Positions 53,159 to 61,805 of a stretch of 64,000 nucleotides of DNA are shown piece after piece. The position numbers were made by a program, and so were the translations under genes. The stretch comes from Alphaproteobacteria bacterium. Its GTDB lineage: Bacteria; Pseudomonadota; Alphaproteobacteria; UBA8366; GCA-2717185. The stretch is from contig JBBDQU010000058.1 of NCBI GenBank assembly GCA_040905865.1, positions 24,328 through 88,327 of the forward strand. The letters run 5' to 3'. The notes below the pieces were generated by a model that was not told the origin of the DNA, made no database searches, and saw only the letters and a list, made by a program, of their open reading frames with translations. The first letter of the stretch is position 1, and each line of letters begins with the position of its first letter.

Positions 53159-54519
53159 AGCTGGAGAAACTGGACTGGCGCATCGTCCTGACGCTGGCGA
53201 CGGTCGCGATGCTGGTCCAGCAGGCGTTTTCCTATGTGTGCCAGATGACCCTGCCGATCCTCGCCGACCGGGTGGCGGAGGATTTCGGCATTTCCCGCGC
53301 CTGGCTCGGGCTCTACCTGTCGATCCAGAACCTGACCGCCATCGTGGCCGCGATGTCCTGCGGCGGCTTCATCATCCGCTTCGGCGCGTTGCGGGTCAGC
53401 CAGGTCTGCCTGATCCTGATGGGCGGCAGCGTGTTCGTCATCGCCAGCGGCATTGTCTGGCTATACCCGATCGGCGCGATCCTGCTGGGCGCGGGCGCGG
53501 TATCGACTCCGGCCAGTTCGCACATCCTCGCGCGGTTCTGTCCCCGGCACCTTGCGCCGGTCGTCTTTTCGGTCAAGCAGACGGGCGTTCCCGTCGGCAG
53601 CCTGATCGGCGGGCTGATGATTCCGTCGCTGCTGGGAGTCGGCTTCTATGTCGCTGTCCTGGGCGGCTCGATCCATCTGGACGCCTTCGGCACCGCCTTC
53701 GTGACGGGGCTGATCGTATATTCGGTGGCGCTGGCGCTGCAGCCGTTCCGCGCGTATTTCGACAATGACCGCAAACCGGACGAGAAACTGACCGTTTCCG
53801 GCGTGTCGGATACGCTGAAACTGGTCGCGTCGACACCGAAACTGCGCGACCTTTCGTTTGGCGCGTTCGCGTTTGGCGGGCTGCAGTCGATCTTTTCCGG
53901 GTTTTTCATCCTGTATCTCATCGACGGGCTGACGTTCAGCGAGAAGGATGCGGGCGTCCTGTTCGCCATCGCCAGTTTCTCCGCCGTCGCGGCGCGGATC
54001 CTGTGGGGCTGGATCGGCAGCACGATCCTGCCGGCCCGTATCGCGCTCGGACTGATCGGGGCCTTCGGCGCCCTGGCGGCGATACTGACCGGGTTTTACG
54101 ACGCCTCCTGGAGCTACGGCGCCATTCTCGGCGTCGCGATCCTGTACAATGTCACCGGGTTGAGCTGGCACGGGCTGCTGCTGTCGGAAATTGCCGCGCT
54201 GGCGCCGGCGGGCCGGGTCGGCGGCGTCACCGGGACGGTGCTGTCCTTCACCAGCGTCGCGATGATGACCTACCCGGCGATCTATGGCGGGATTCTCGCG
54301 GCGACGGATTCCTACAGTCTCGGCTTCCTGTTCGCCGCGATGCCCTCGGCGCTGGCGGCGGTTATCTTCTTCTGCCCGCCGGTACAGGACACCTGGCTGC
54401 GGATCGTCAGGGCTGTGCTGGCCTGGGGAATACGGCCGGTGCGGCTGCTCTATGGCGCCGTCATCCTGCTGGCGGGCACGGCCATCGGCGCCGTGCTGGC
54501 GCTCAACGCGCTATATTAG
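53155..54519 (+). CDS. MFS transporter paired with the HlyD-type adaptor
   Basis: A 454-aa, about 12-helix major facilitator. QQAFSYVCQMTLPILADRVA opens helix 1, and PVVFSVKQTGVPVGSLIGG is the conserved helix 5-type segment. It differs from the 14-helix EmrB pumps, so the pair is a variant. ATG 53155 overlaps the adaptor stop (ATGA). Its end overlaps the convergent desaturase stop by 4 bp. Export of a hydrophobic compound through the adaptor is inferred. Confidence 0.87.
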   Translation: MKLEKLDWRIVLTLATVAMLVQQAFSYVCQMTLPILADRVAEDFGISRAWLGLYLSIQNLTAIVAAMSCGGFIIRFGALRVSQVCLILMGGSVFVIASGIVWLYPIGAILLGAGAVSTPASSHILARFCPRHLAPVVFSVKQTGVPVGSLIGGLMIPSLLGVGFYVAVLGGSIHLDAFGTAFVTGLIVYSVALALQPFRAYFDNDRKPDEKLTVSGVSDTLKLVASTPKLRDLSFGAFAFGGLQSIFSGFFILYLIDGLTFSEKDAGVLFAIASFSAVAARILWGWIGSTILPARIALGLIGAFGALAAILTGFYDASWSYGAILGVAILYNVTGLSWHGLLLSEIAALAPAGRVGGVTGTVLSFTSVAMMTYPAIYGGILAATDSYSLGFLFAAMPSALAAVIFFCPPVQDTWLRIVRAVLAWGIRPVRLLYGAVILLAGTAIGAVLALNALY

Positions 54520-55589
54520 CGCCCGGACAGCGCCCGGAAGCTGATCAGTTTCTGCGTGGCTTCGTCCCATAGCGTGAGGCGCGCGCATTTCACGCTGTCC
54601 CAGATTGTCAGCCGGTTCACCTGTCCCAGTTCCGGAAAGTCCTTCAGGCATTCGTTCAGCCGGTAGTTCGGAATCCTGCTGGAGAGATGGTGGATATGGT
54701 GGATACCGATATTCGCCGTCAGCCATTGCAACCAGCGGGGCATGACGTAATAGCTGCTGCCGGCGACCGCCGCGGTGTGGAAATCCCAGTTGTCGTCACG
54801 CGCCCAGTAGGTGTCGCGGAACTGATGCTGGACATAAAACAGCCAGGTGCCGATGGCGCAGGAAAGCAGGGTAACCGGCGCCTGGACCAGGAAGAAATCG
54901 CCGAAGCCCAGCAATACGCCCAGCGTGACGATAGTCGCCGCGATCCCGAAATTGGTCGCCAGGACGCTGGGCAGCGTGCCCTTGCGCAGGCGCAGCATGT
55001 CTATCGGCAGCCGGAATTTTACGACGAACAGGTAAATCGGCCCGATGCCGAAAAGAACGAGCGGGTTTCTGTACAGCCTGTAAAGACAGCGCCGCCAGGC
55101 CGGAAGCGCCTGGTATTCCCGCACGGTCAGCACGTCCAGATCGCCGATCCCGCGCTGGTCGAGATTGCCCGAGGTGGAATGATGTATGGCATGGGCCTTG
55201 CGCCAGTAGATGAACGGCGTCAGCGTGAAAATGCCGATGACATGGCCCAGCAGGTCGTTGGCCAACCGCGACCGGAAAAACGAGCGGTGGCCGCAATCGT
55301 GCTGGATCATGAACAGCCGCACGAGGAAGAAAGCCGTCGGCACCGACAGCAGCAGCGCCGCCCAGTAACCGTAATGAACGGCGACCATGGTCGCGACCCA
55401 CAGGGTTATCAGTGGAATCGCTGTTGCGCATAGCTGGCCAAGACTGCGTAACGTGCTGGCGCTACGGTAGGGCTGCAGAACGCGAAACCATTCGCGGGCA
55501 TCACCCCTGCCGCCTGACGCCGGGTCGCTTGTTTCGCCCACGCCTGAGCTGGACGCGGCCCCGTGAGGCCGCTTGAGAGATGATACCAA
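54516..55589 (-). CDS. Fatty acid desaturase (membrane di-iron, FADS/DesA-like)
   Basis: A 357-aa integral-membrane desaturase. The three His boxes are HDCGH, HAIHH and HIHHL, which should bind the di-iron centre; four helices are predicted. The final HIHHLSSRIPNYRLN is typical of omega-6/delta-12 type enzymes. The start is a TTG at 55589 with AAAGGA upstream, but a GTG at 55541 is also plausible. It converges with the MFS gene with a 4-bp overlap. Phospholipid acyl chains are the likely substrate. Confidence 0.88.
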   Translation of the reverse strand: MVSSLKRPHGAASSSGVGETSDPASGGRGDAREWFRVLQPYRSASTLRSLGQLCATAIPLITLWVATMVAVHYGYWAALLLSVPTAFFLVRLFMIQHDCGHRSFFRSRLANDLLGHVIGIFTLTPFIYWRKAHAIHHSTSGNLDQRGIGDLDVLTVREYQALPAWRRCLYRLYRNPLVLFGIGPIYLFVVKFRLPIDMLRLRKGTLPSVLATNFGIAATIVTLGVLLGFGDFFLVQAPVTLLSCAIGTWLFYVQHQFRDTYWARDDNWDFHTAAVAGSSYYVMPRWLQWLTANIGIHHIHHLSSRIPNYRLNECLKDFPELGQVNRLTIWDSVKCARLTLWDEATQKLISFRALSGR

Positions 55590-55681
55590 TCCTGTTCCTT
55601 TATCTCGGGCGGATTATTCCGCCACATGTTTGTTATGTTGTGTCCAGAATAATCCGAAACAAACGGTATCGCAAATATGTG

Positions 55682-55718
55682 ACCGGAATATGGCGGACAA
55701 CGCCCGTTATATTCCGGT
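55682..55718. repeat. Hairpin between desaturase and acyl-CoA synthetase genes
   Basis: ACCGGAATAT (55682-55691) and ATATTCCGGT (55709-55718) are perfect 10-bp arms. Inside, GGCG and CGCC form an inner stem. A second short palindrome GGCGGA-TTAT-TCCGCC lies at 55608-55623. The region (55590-55760) is otherwise empty. The hairpin is 42 bp past the acyl-CoA synthetase stop and could end that minus-strand transcript, but no T run is present. Confidence 0.6.
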
Positions 55719-55760
55719 TATTGTGCCCTGATCCAGGGCCGATGTCCTGCCGCGTGAGTG

Positions 55761-57869
55761 TCAGCCCCGGCGCGGCACCAGCAGGGCGTCCAGCGCGACG
55801 CCGCCCTTGCCTTTTTCCATGACCAGGAAGGGGTTGATGTCGATGCTTTCCAGCCGGTCGGCATTGGCGACGGCGAAGATCGACAGGGCCGACAGCGCCT
55901 TGGCGAGGACCTGCACATCCGCCGGCGGGGCGCCGCGCGCGCCTTTCAGCATGGCGCTGCCCTTGATTTCCTGGATCATCTGCGAGGCTTCGCGAACGCC
56001 GAACGGCGCGACCCGGAAGGTGATGTCCTTCAGGACCTCGGCGAAGATGCCGCCAAGACCGAACATCACGACCGGCCCGAAGGTCGGGTCGGTAAAGGTG
56101 CCGAGGATGGTTTCCACGCCGCCCTTCACCATCTGCGCGACAAGCACGCCGTCGATCTTCGCGTTCGGCGCCGCTTTCTTCGCGTTGGCGATGATTTCGG
56201 CGTAGGCCTTGCGCACCGCGGCCTGCGAATCGAGGTTCAGCTTCACCCCGCCGATTTCGGTCTTGTGCAGAATGTCCGGCGAAACGATCTTCATGACGAC
56301 GGGGAAGCCGATTTTCGCCGCCGCCGCCGCGGCGTCACTGGCGCTCTGCACCAGGCTTTCCTTGCCGGACGGAATCCCGGCCCGCTTCATCAGCCGCTTC
56401 GCCTCGTACTCGTTCAGGGTCTTCGCCGGCATTTTCGGTGTCTTGGCCGGGATTGCCGGCGGTTTCGGCAGGGCCTTCTCGAAACCGATACGCAGCCGGT
56501 TCAGCGCCGCCAGCGCGTAGATCGTCTCCGCCGGATCCTCGAACGCCAGGATGCCGTCGGCTTCGAACTTGCGCAGGTTGTCGGGCTTGCCGAAGATCGA
56601 CAGCGCCATCGGCCGGTCCGGGAATTTCTCGCGGATCGGCCTGATCGCGTCGATCGTGTTCTTTGTCAGCCCGTCGGAATAGGCGAAGCTGGTGAAGAAA
56701 GAGGCGATGGAATCGTAATTGCCCTCGCTCAGCATCGCGTCGAAATTCTTGGTCAGCAGCGACCAGTCGTTATAGAAGCTGGCCGTGGTGTCGACCGGGT
56801 TGCGCGTGCCGGCGAAGGGGATCAGTTCCTTCAGCTTCTTCTGGGTCTTTTCCGGCATCGGGGCGACGTCCAGGTCCACTTCCGCCGCCGCGTCGGCCAT
56901 CAGCACCCCGGCGCCGCCGGAAATCGTGACGATGCCCAGCCGGTTGCCCTTCGGGTACTGGCCGAAGGAACAGGCATAGCCGATATCGACCAGTTCGCGC
57001 GCGGTGCGCGCCCGGTAGACATTGAAGCGCCGGAATACGGCCTCATAGACATCGTCCGAGCCCGCGAGCGAGGCGGTATGCGATGCGGCCGCATGGGCGC
57101 CGATATCCGAATTGCCGACCTTCATCATCACGATGGGCTTCTTTTGCGCATGGGCGTATTCGAAGGCGTCGTACAGCCGGTCCACGTCGCGGCAGCCTTC
57201 CATATAGCCCAGGATCACGTCGGTGCCGTCGTCTTCCGCCATGAAGCGGACGCAATCGGCGAAGGCGACGTCGCATTCATTGCCGGTCGTCGCCCAGTAG
57301 CTGAAGCCGACGCCGCGCTCGCGCGCCAGCGAGAAGATATGCGCGCCGAACGCGCCGCTCTGGCTGGCGATTCCGACGCCGCCGTCGCGCGGCCGGCCCA
57401 TCTCGATGGAGGAGGAAAAGGTCGACCACGAACTTTCCCGCCCGCTGAAGATGCCAAGGCAGTTGGGGCCCAGGATCCGCATGCCCGATTCATTGGCGAT
57501 ATCCGTCAGGCGCTGCTGCATCGCCTGGCCTTCCTCGTTCATTTCCGCGAAACCGGAGGTGAAGGCGACGATGGACTTGACGCCCTTGGCGGCGCATTCC
57601 TCCGCCACCTCGATGGCGAAGCGCGCGGGCACCGCCATGATGGCCTGGTCCACCGGGCCCTTGATATCCTTGATCGACCCATAGGCCTTCAGCCCCTGGA
57701 TCGTTTCCCGGTTCGGATTGACGGGATAGATCTTTCCCTTGAATCCGAAATCCTTCAGGTACTGGACCGGTCGTCCCCCGATACGGCCCGGTTCTTCGGA
57801 CGCGCCCAGGATCGCGATGGATTGGGGGCGGAAGAGGGGACGCAGACTGTCATAGAATGCCGTGGCCAT
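55761..57869 (-). CDS. ADP-forming acyl-CoA synthetase (acetate-CoA ligase family, fused alpha/beta)
   Basis: A 702-aa NDP-forming acyl-CoA synthetase. Domains in order: CoA-binding (SIAILGASEEPGRIGGRPVQ), ligase-CoA domain with the phospho-His in AAASHTASLAGSDD, then the C-terminal ATP-grasp domain (FPVVMKIVSPDILHKTEIGG). ATG 57869 (MATAFYDSLRPLF) was chosen; the open frame above it is not family sequence. Reaction: organic acid + CoA + ATP to acyl-CoA + ADP + Pi, reversible. It lies divergent from a lone biotinyl carrier gene. The acid used is unknown. Confidence 0.92.
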   Translation of the reverse strand: MATAFYDSLRPLFRPQSIAILGASEEPGRIGGRPVQYLKDFGFKGKIYPVNPNRETIQGLKAYGSIKDIKGPVDQAIMAVPARFAIEVAEECAAKGVKSIVAFTSGFAEMNEEGQAMQQRLTDIANESGMRILGPNCLGIFSGRESSWSTFSSSIEMGRPRDGGVGIASQSGAFGAHIFSLARERGVGFSYWATTGNECDVAFADCVRFMAEDDGTDVILGYMEGCRDVDRLYDAFEYAHAQKKPIVMMKVGNSDIGAHAAASHTASLAGSDDVYEAVFRRFNVYRARTARELVDIGYACSFGQYPKGNRLGIVTISGGAGVLMADAAAEVDLDVAPMPEKTQKKLKELIPFAGTRNPVDTTASFYNDWSLLTKNFDAMLSEGNYDSIASFFTSFAYSDGLTKNTIDAIRPIREKFPDRPMALSIFGKPDNLRKFEADGILAFEDPAETIYALAALNRLRIGFEKALPKPPAIPAKTPKMPAKTLNEYEAKRLMKRAGIPSGKESLVQSASDAAAAAAKIGFPVVMKIVSPDILHKTEIGGVKLNLDSQAAVRKAYAEIIANAKKAAPNAKIDGVLVAQMVKGGVETILGTFTDPTFGPVVMFGLGGIFAEVLKDITFRVAPFGVREASQMIQEIKGSAMLKGARGAPPADVQVLAKALSALSIFAVANADRLESIDINPFLVMEKGKGGVALDALLVPRRG

Positions 57870-58102
57870 TGGGGACCGACCTTTCTGAACGTTTGGTTCG
57901 CGGGAATTTACGAAGGCGAGAAGGATATTTTCAGCATCAATGCCCGGTTTTGACAATACCGATATGTCGATTTGATCCGCGCGGTTGACATTTTCGGGGC
58001 CGCGAAACACATTCGCGTCCTTGATTCCGTCCCGGTTCCGGCAGGGGCGGTTTACGGTCATGCCGGAAATTTCGGGATTAACGGGGAAGTCAGGAGAAGC
58101 CC

Positions 58103-58324
58103 ATGGCGCGCGAAGACGTCGAATCGGAAGTGACGGGGACGGTCTGGAAAATCGAGACGAAAGTCGGTGATGCCGTTTCCGAAGGCGATGTCCTGATGAT
58201 CATCGAATCGATGAAAATGGAAATTCCGGTCCTGGCGACCGAGGACGGTTCGATCGTCGAATTCGCCGTCGAGGAAGGCGAGGCGGTTTCCGAAGGCCAG
58301 GTGGTCGTCGTCCTCGAAACCTGA
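58103..58324 (+). CDS. Biotinyl-domain carrier protein (acetyl-CoA carboxylase BCCP-like), stand-alone
   Basis: A 73-aa single biotinyl domain. The biotinylation site is IIESMKMEIPV with Lys in the ESMKM motif, and EVTGTVWKIETKVGDAVSEG is the domain's first half. Nothing else is attached and no biotin carboxylase or carboxyltransferase gene is nearby. RBS AGGAGAAGCCC precedes ATG 58103. A GC hairpin (58325-58342, CCGGCGA/TCGCCGG) begins right after the stop. Confidence 0.9.
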   Translation: MAREDVESEVTGTVWKIETKVGDAVSEGDVLMIIESMKMEIPVLATEDGSIVEFAVEEGEAVSEGQVVVVLET

Positions 58325-58342
58325 CCGGCGACCATTCGCCGG
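58325..58342 (+). terminator. Terminator-like hairpin after the biotinyl carrier gene
   Basis: CCGGCGA-CCAT-TCGCCGG is a perfect 7-bp stem that begins directly after the stop codon at 58322-58324. No T run follows, so termination is only a possibility. Confidence 0.45.
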
Positions 58343-58446
58343 CCCGATCAGGGCCAAACTTTAACGGATCGTTAAGCAGGGTTGCGGATACTGACCGCGC
58401 GCCGTCGGCCCGATGCCGGAGCGCGTTACAGGGTGGTATCGCAACG

Positions 58447-58914
58447 ATGGGTTTTTCGCCGTCTCGGTCGGCCGGGCTGCAGGTTCTGGAGCGCACGGTA
58501 TTTCCCCGGGGCGCGACGATCTTTCGGGAAGGCGACGTCGGCAATCGCGCCTATATCGTGCAGCGCGGCAGGGTCGAGTTCTACAGGTGCGTGGACCGGG
58601 AGGACATCCTGCTGGGCAGCGTCGGCGCCGGCGGCATTTTCGGTGAAATGGCCCTGATCGACGACCAGCCCCGTATGGCGACGGCCATTGTTTCCGAACC
58701 GGCCGTCTGCATCGTGATTTCCGAAGCCCCTTTCCAGAAGAAACTGGCGGCGCTGGACCCGTTCCTGGCAGGCGTGCTGCGCATCCTTGTCCAAAACATC
58801 CGGTCCATCCAGGACGCGAGGAACAGGGCGGGCTATCACGGAACGGCACCCGCCATGCTTCCCGTGGCGGATGCCGGAACCGGCGATGACAGCGACGCCA
58901 TCGAGGTCGCCTGA
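58447..58914 (+). CDS. Cyclic nucleotide-binding domain protein without DNA-binding domain
   Basis: A 155-aa Crp-like sensory domain: FPRGATIFREGDVGNRAYIVQ and GAGGIFGEMALIDDQPRMATAI form the phosphate-binding cassette. No helix-turn-helix follows; the C-terminal 40 residues are a helix plus an acidic Ala/Gly-rich tail. It may regulate a partner by protein contact or be a pure sensor. It lies between the biotinyl carrier and the 3-hydroxyacyl-CoA dehydrogenase genes in the same direction. Confidence 0.87.
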   Translation: MGFSPSRSAGLQVLERTVFPRGATIFREGDVGNRAYIVQRGRVEFYRCVDREDILLGSVGAGGIFGEMALIDDQPRMATAIVSEPAVCIVISEAPFQKKLAALDPFLAGVLRILVQNIRSIQDARNRAGYHGTAPAMLPVADAGTGDDSDAIEVA

Positions 58915-59027
58915 CGCGCGTCTCCCGCGCATTTTCTGATACGGGGCAAAACGTGTTGCGCTGCACCAAGCGGGGTGGCTACATTCCGCGCCGTTCATAT
59001 TCAGAAAAACGACAGGTGAGAGTGACA

Positions 59028-60554
59028 ATGCCGAATGACCCGAACAACGACCCGTATCTGATCGGCGTGCTCGGCGCGGGCGCGATGGGGCGAGGCATCG
59101 CCCAGGTCGCGGCGGCCGGCGGCATGCGGGTCCGGCTGTTCGACGCCAACGCCGATGTCGCGAAAGACGCGCATGCCTTTATCGGCAGCATGTTCGGCCG
59201 CGCGGCGGAACGCGGCCGCATGACGGCGGATGAAGCCGCCGCCGCGCTGGCGCGGGTCGAAACCGTTTCCGGCATGCAGGATTTCGCCGAATGCGACGCG
59301 GTGATCGAGGCGATCGTCGAGAACCTGGAGGTCAAGCACAAGGTGCTGGGCGAGCTGGAAACCATCGTCCGCGAGGACGCGATCATCGCCAGCAACACCT
59401 CCTCCCTGTCGGTCACGACCATCGCGTCGGGCTGCAAACATCCGGAGCGCGTCGCCGGCTTCCATTTCTTCAATCCGGTGCCGCTGATGCCGCTGGTGGA
59501 GGTGATCGCCGGGGTGCTGACCGAGGAATGGGTCTGCGAGGCGCTGATGAAGATCGGCCGGCGGATGACGCGCGAACCGGTGCGGGTCAACGACGCGCCG
59601 GGCTTCCTGGTCAACCAGGTCGGGCGCGGCTTCAATATCGAGGCGGCGCACATGGTGCAGGAAGGCATTGCCGACACCGTCTCGATCGACCGCATCATGC
59701 GCGACGGCGCGGGGTTCCGGATGGGGCCGTTCCAGCTCATGGACCTGACCGGGCTGGACGTGACCCACCCGGCAACCGTGCTGATCTACCGGCAGGCGTT
59801 CGACGAGCCCCGCTTCCGCCCCGCCATGATGATGGAGGCGCGCACCAGGGCCGGGCGGCTGGGCCGCAAGACCGATGCGGGATTCTATGAATACAGGGAC
59901 GGCAAGGCCGTGGAGCCGGAGGAAGCGCCCGCTCCCGCCTATGACGGCCGTCCCGTCTGGGTCAGCGGCGCGGAGCCCGAAGGCCGCGACGCCGTGCTCG
60001 CGGTGCTGAAGGAAGTCGGCGCCAGGCTGGATGAGGGTGAAACGCCGGGGCCGGATTCGGTCATTATCGTCACGCCCGTCGGCGACGACGCGACGACCTG
60101 CGCCGTCGATCAGGGGCTGGATGCGAAACGCACGGTCGCCGTCGATACGCTGATCGGCTTCGGCCGCCGGCGGACGCTGATGACGACGCCGATTACCGAC
60201 CCCGCCTTCCGCGACGCGGCGCATGGCGCGCTGAGCGGCGACGGCGTGCCCGCGACCGTGGTGCGCGACGGGCCGGGCTTTGTCGCCCAGCGGATCGTCG
60301 CGATGATCTGCAATGTCGGCTGTTCGGTGGCGCAGCTCGGCGTCGCCGCGCCCGACGATATCGACAAGGCCGTGACTCTGGGGCTTAATTACCCGTATGG
60401 TCCGCTGACATTCGGCGACCGGATCGGACCGGACAGGATTTTGAGGATACTGGAGGCAATTCACGGCCTATACCGCGACCCCCGCTACCGGCCCAACCCG
60501 TGGCTGATCCGCCGGGCCAGGCTGGGCGTGTCGCTGTTGACGCCAAACACATGA
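59028..60554 (+). CDS. 3-hydroxyacyl-CoA dehydrogenase (two-domain, PaaH-like)
   Basis: A 508-aa NAD-dependent dehydrogenase of beta-oxidation-type pathways. IGVLGAGAMGRGIAQVAAAG is the NAD-binding loop, ASNTSSLSVT and FHFFNPVPLMPLVEV hold the catalytic region, followed by DAPGFLVNQVGRGF and two C-terminal dimerisation domains; the second copy has DGPGFVAQRIVAMI. It is not fused to an enoyl-CoA hydratase. ATG 59028 (MPNDPNNDPYL) was chosen. The thiolase and acyl-CoA dehydrogenase genes follow in the same direction. Confidence 0.92.
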   Translation: MPNDPNNDPYLIGVLGAGAMGRGIAQVAAAGGMRVRLFDANADVAKDAHAFIGSMFGRAAERGRMTADEAAAALARVETVSGMQDFAECDAVIEAIVENLEVKHKVLGELETIVREDAIIASNTSSLSVTTIASGCKHPERVAGFHFFNPVPLMPLVEVIAGVLTEEWVCEALMKIGRRMTREPVRVNDAPGFLVNQVGRGFNIEAAHMVQEGIADTVSIDRIMRDGAGFRMGPFQLMDLTGLDVTHPATVLIYRQAFDEPRFRPAMMMEARTRAGRLGRKTDAGFYEYRDGKAVEPEEAPAPAYDGRPVWVSGAEPEGRDAVLAVLKEVGARLDEGETPGPDSVIIVTPVGDDATTCAVDQGLDAKRTVAVDTLIGFGRRRTLMTTPITDPAFRDAAHGALSGDGVPATVVRDGPGFVAQRIVAMICNVGCSVAQLGVAAPDDIDKAVTLGLNYPYGPLTFGDRIGPDRILRILEAIHGLYRDPRYRPNPWLIRRARLGVSLLTPNT

Positions 60555-60590
60555 TCCCCGAAGGGGTTTCGAGACAAAGGGAGAATTTCG

Positions 60591-61793
60591 ATGCTTGATG
60601 CATATCTTTACGGCGGCAAACGGTCCCCGTTCGGACGCCACGCCGGCATGCTGTCGCCGGTCCGGCCGGACGACATGCTGGGCGGCGTCATCCGCGACGC
60701 GCTGGCGGCGACCCCGTTCGATGGCAGGGACATCAGCGACGTGATCGTCGGCTGCGGCAACCAGGCCGGCGAGGACAGCCGCTGCGTCGCGCGCCATGCC
60801 GGGCTGATCGCCGGGCTGCCCATCGAGGTGCCGGGCCAGGTGATCCAGCGCAACTGCGCCAGCGGGCTCAGCGCGATCATTTCCGCCGCGCACGCCACCA
60901 CGGTCGGCGAGGGCGAGCTGTTCGTCGCCGGCGGCGTGGAAAGCATGACCCGCGCGCCGACCGTCGTCGGCAAGGCCGAAACCGCCTACAGCACCAAGAT
61001 CGACGCCTATGATTCCGCCATCGGCGACCGCTTCCCGAACAAGGCGCTGAAGAAGGAATACGGCTGGGAAACCATGCCGCAGACCGCCGACAATATCGCC
61101 TCGGACTTCCAGATCACCCGCGAATCCTCCGACAGGTTCGCCTATGCCTCGCAGATGAAATACAAGGCGGGCAAGGAAGCCGGCTTTTTCGACGACGAGA
61201 TCACGGCGGTGAAGATCGCCGCGACCCGCAAGACGCCGGAAATCGCGCTGGCCGAGGACGAACACCCCCGGCCGGAGACCAACCTGGAAGGACTGGCCAA
61301 ACTGCGCCCGCTGTATGAAGGCGGCGTCACCACGGCCGGCAACGCGTCGGGCATCAACGACGGCGCGGTCGCGACCCTCGTCGGCAGCCTGAAGGCGGGC
61401 GAACGCGCGGGCGCGAAGCCGCTGGCGCGGATCATCGCCAGCGCCTCGAGCGGCGTGTCGCCCCGCATCATGGGCATGGGACCGGTGCCGGCGACACAGC
61501 TGGCGCTGGAACGCGCCGGGCTGACGCTGAAGGATCTGGACGTCATCGAAATCAACGAGGCCTTCGCCGCCCAGGTGCTGGGCTGCCTCAAGGGGCTCGG
61601 CCTCGCCGATGACGACAGCCGGGTGAACATGAACGGCGGCGCGATCGCCGTCGGCCATCCGCTCGGCGCCTCCGGCCCGCGCATCGCGCTGACGGCGGCC
61701 CGCCAGCTGGAGCGCGTCGGCGGCCGTTACGCGCTGGCGACGCTCTGCGTCGGCATCGGCCAGGGAACCGCGATCATCCTCGAACGGGTGTAG
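60591..61793 (+). CDS. Acetyl-CoA C-acyltransferase (thiolase, 3-oxoadipyl-CoA thiolase-like)
   Basis: A 400-aa thiolase. The acylated Cys is in QRNCASGLSAI, the second signature is NMNGGAIAVGHPLGASG, and LCVGIGQG supplies the C-terminal active-site Cys. The start LDAYLYGGKRSPFGRHAG resembles PcaF/PaaJ-type enzymes. ATG 60591 follows AAAGGGAGAA. It lies between a 3-hydroxyacyl-CoA dehydrogenase and a glutaryl-CoA dehydrogenase-like gene, so it probably cleaves acetoacetyl-CoA or a 3-oxo dicarboxylyl-CoA. Confidence 0.92.
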   Translation: MLDAYLYGGKRSPFGRHAGMLSPVRPDDMLGGVIRDALAATPFDGRDISDVIVGCGNQAGEDSRCVARHAGLIAGLPIEVPGQVIQRNCASGLSAIISAAHATTVGEGELFVAGGVESMTRAPTVVGKAETAYSTKIDAYDSAIGDRFPNKALKKEYGWETMPQTADNIASDFQITRESSDRFAYASQMKYKAGKEAGFFDDEITAVKIAATRKTPEIALAEDEHPRPETNLEGLAKLRPLYEGGVTTAGNASGINDGAVATLVGSLKAGERAGAKPLARIIASASSGVSPRIMGMGPVPATQLALERAGLTLKDLDVIEINEAFAAQVLGCLKGLGLADDDSRVNMNGGAIAVGHPLGASGPRIALTAARQLERVGGRYALATLCVGIGQGTAIILERV

Positions 61794-61805
61794 GGCCGCC
61801 CGCAT

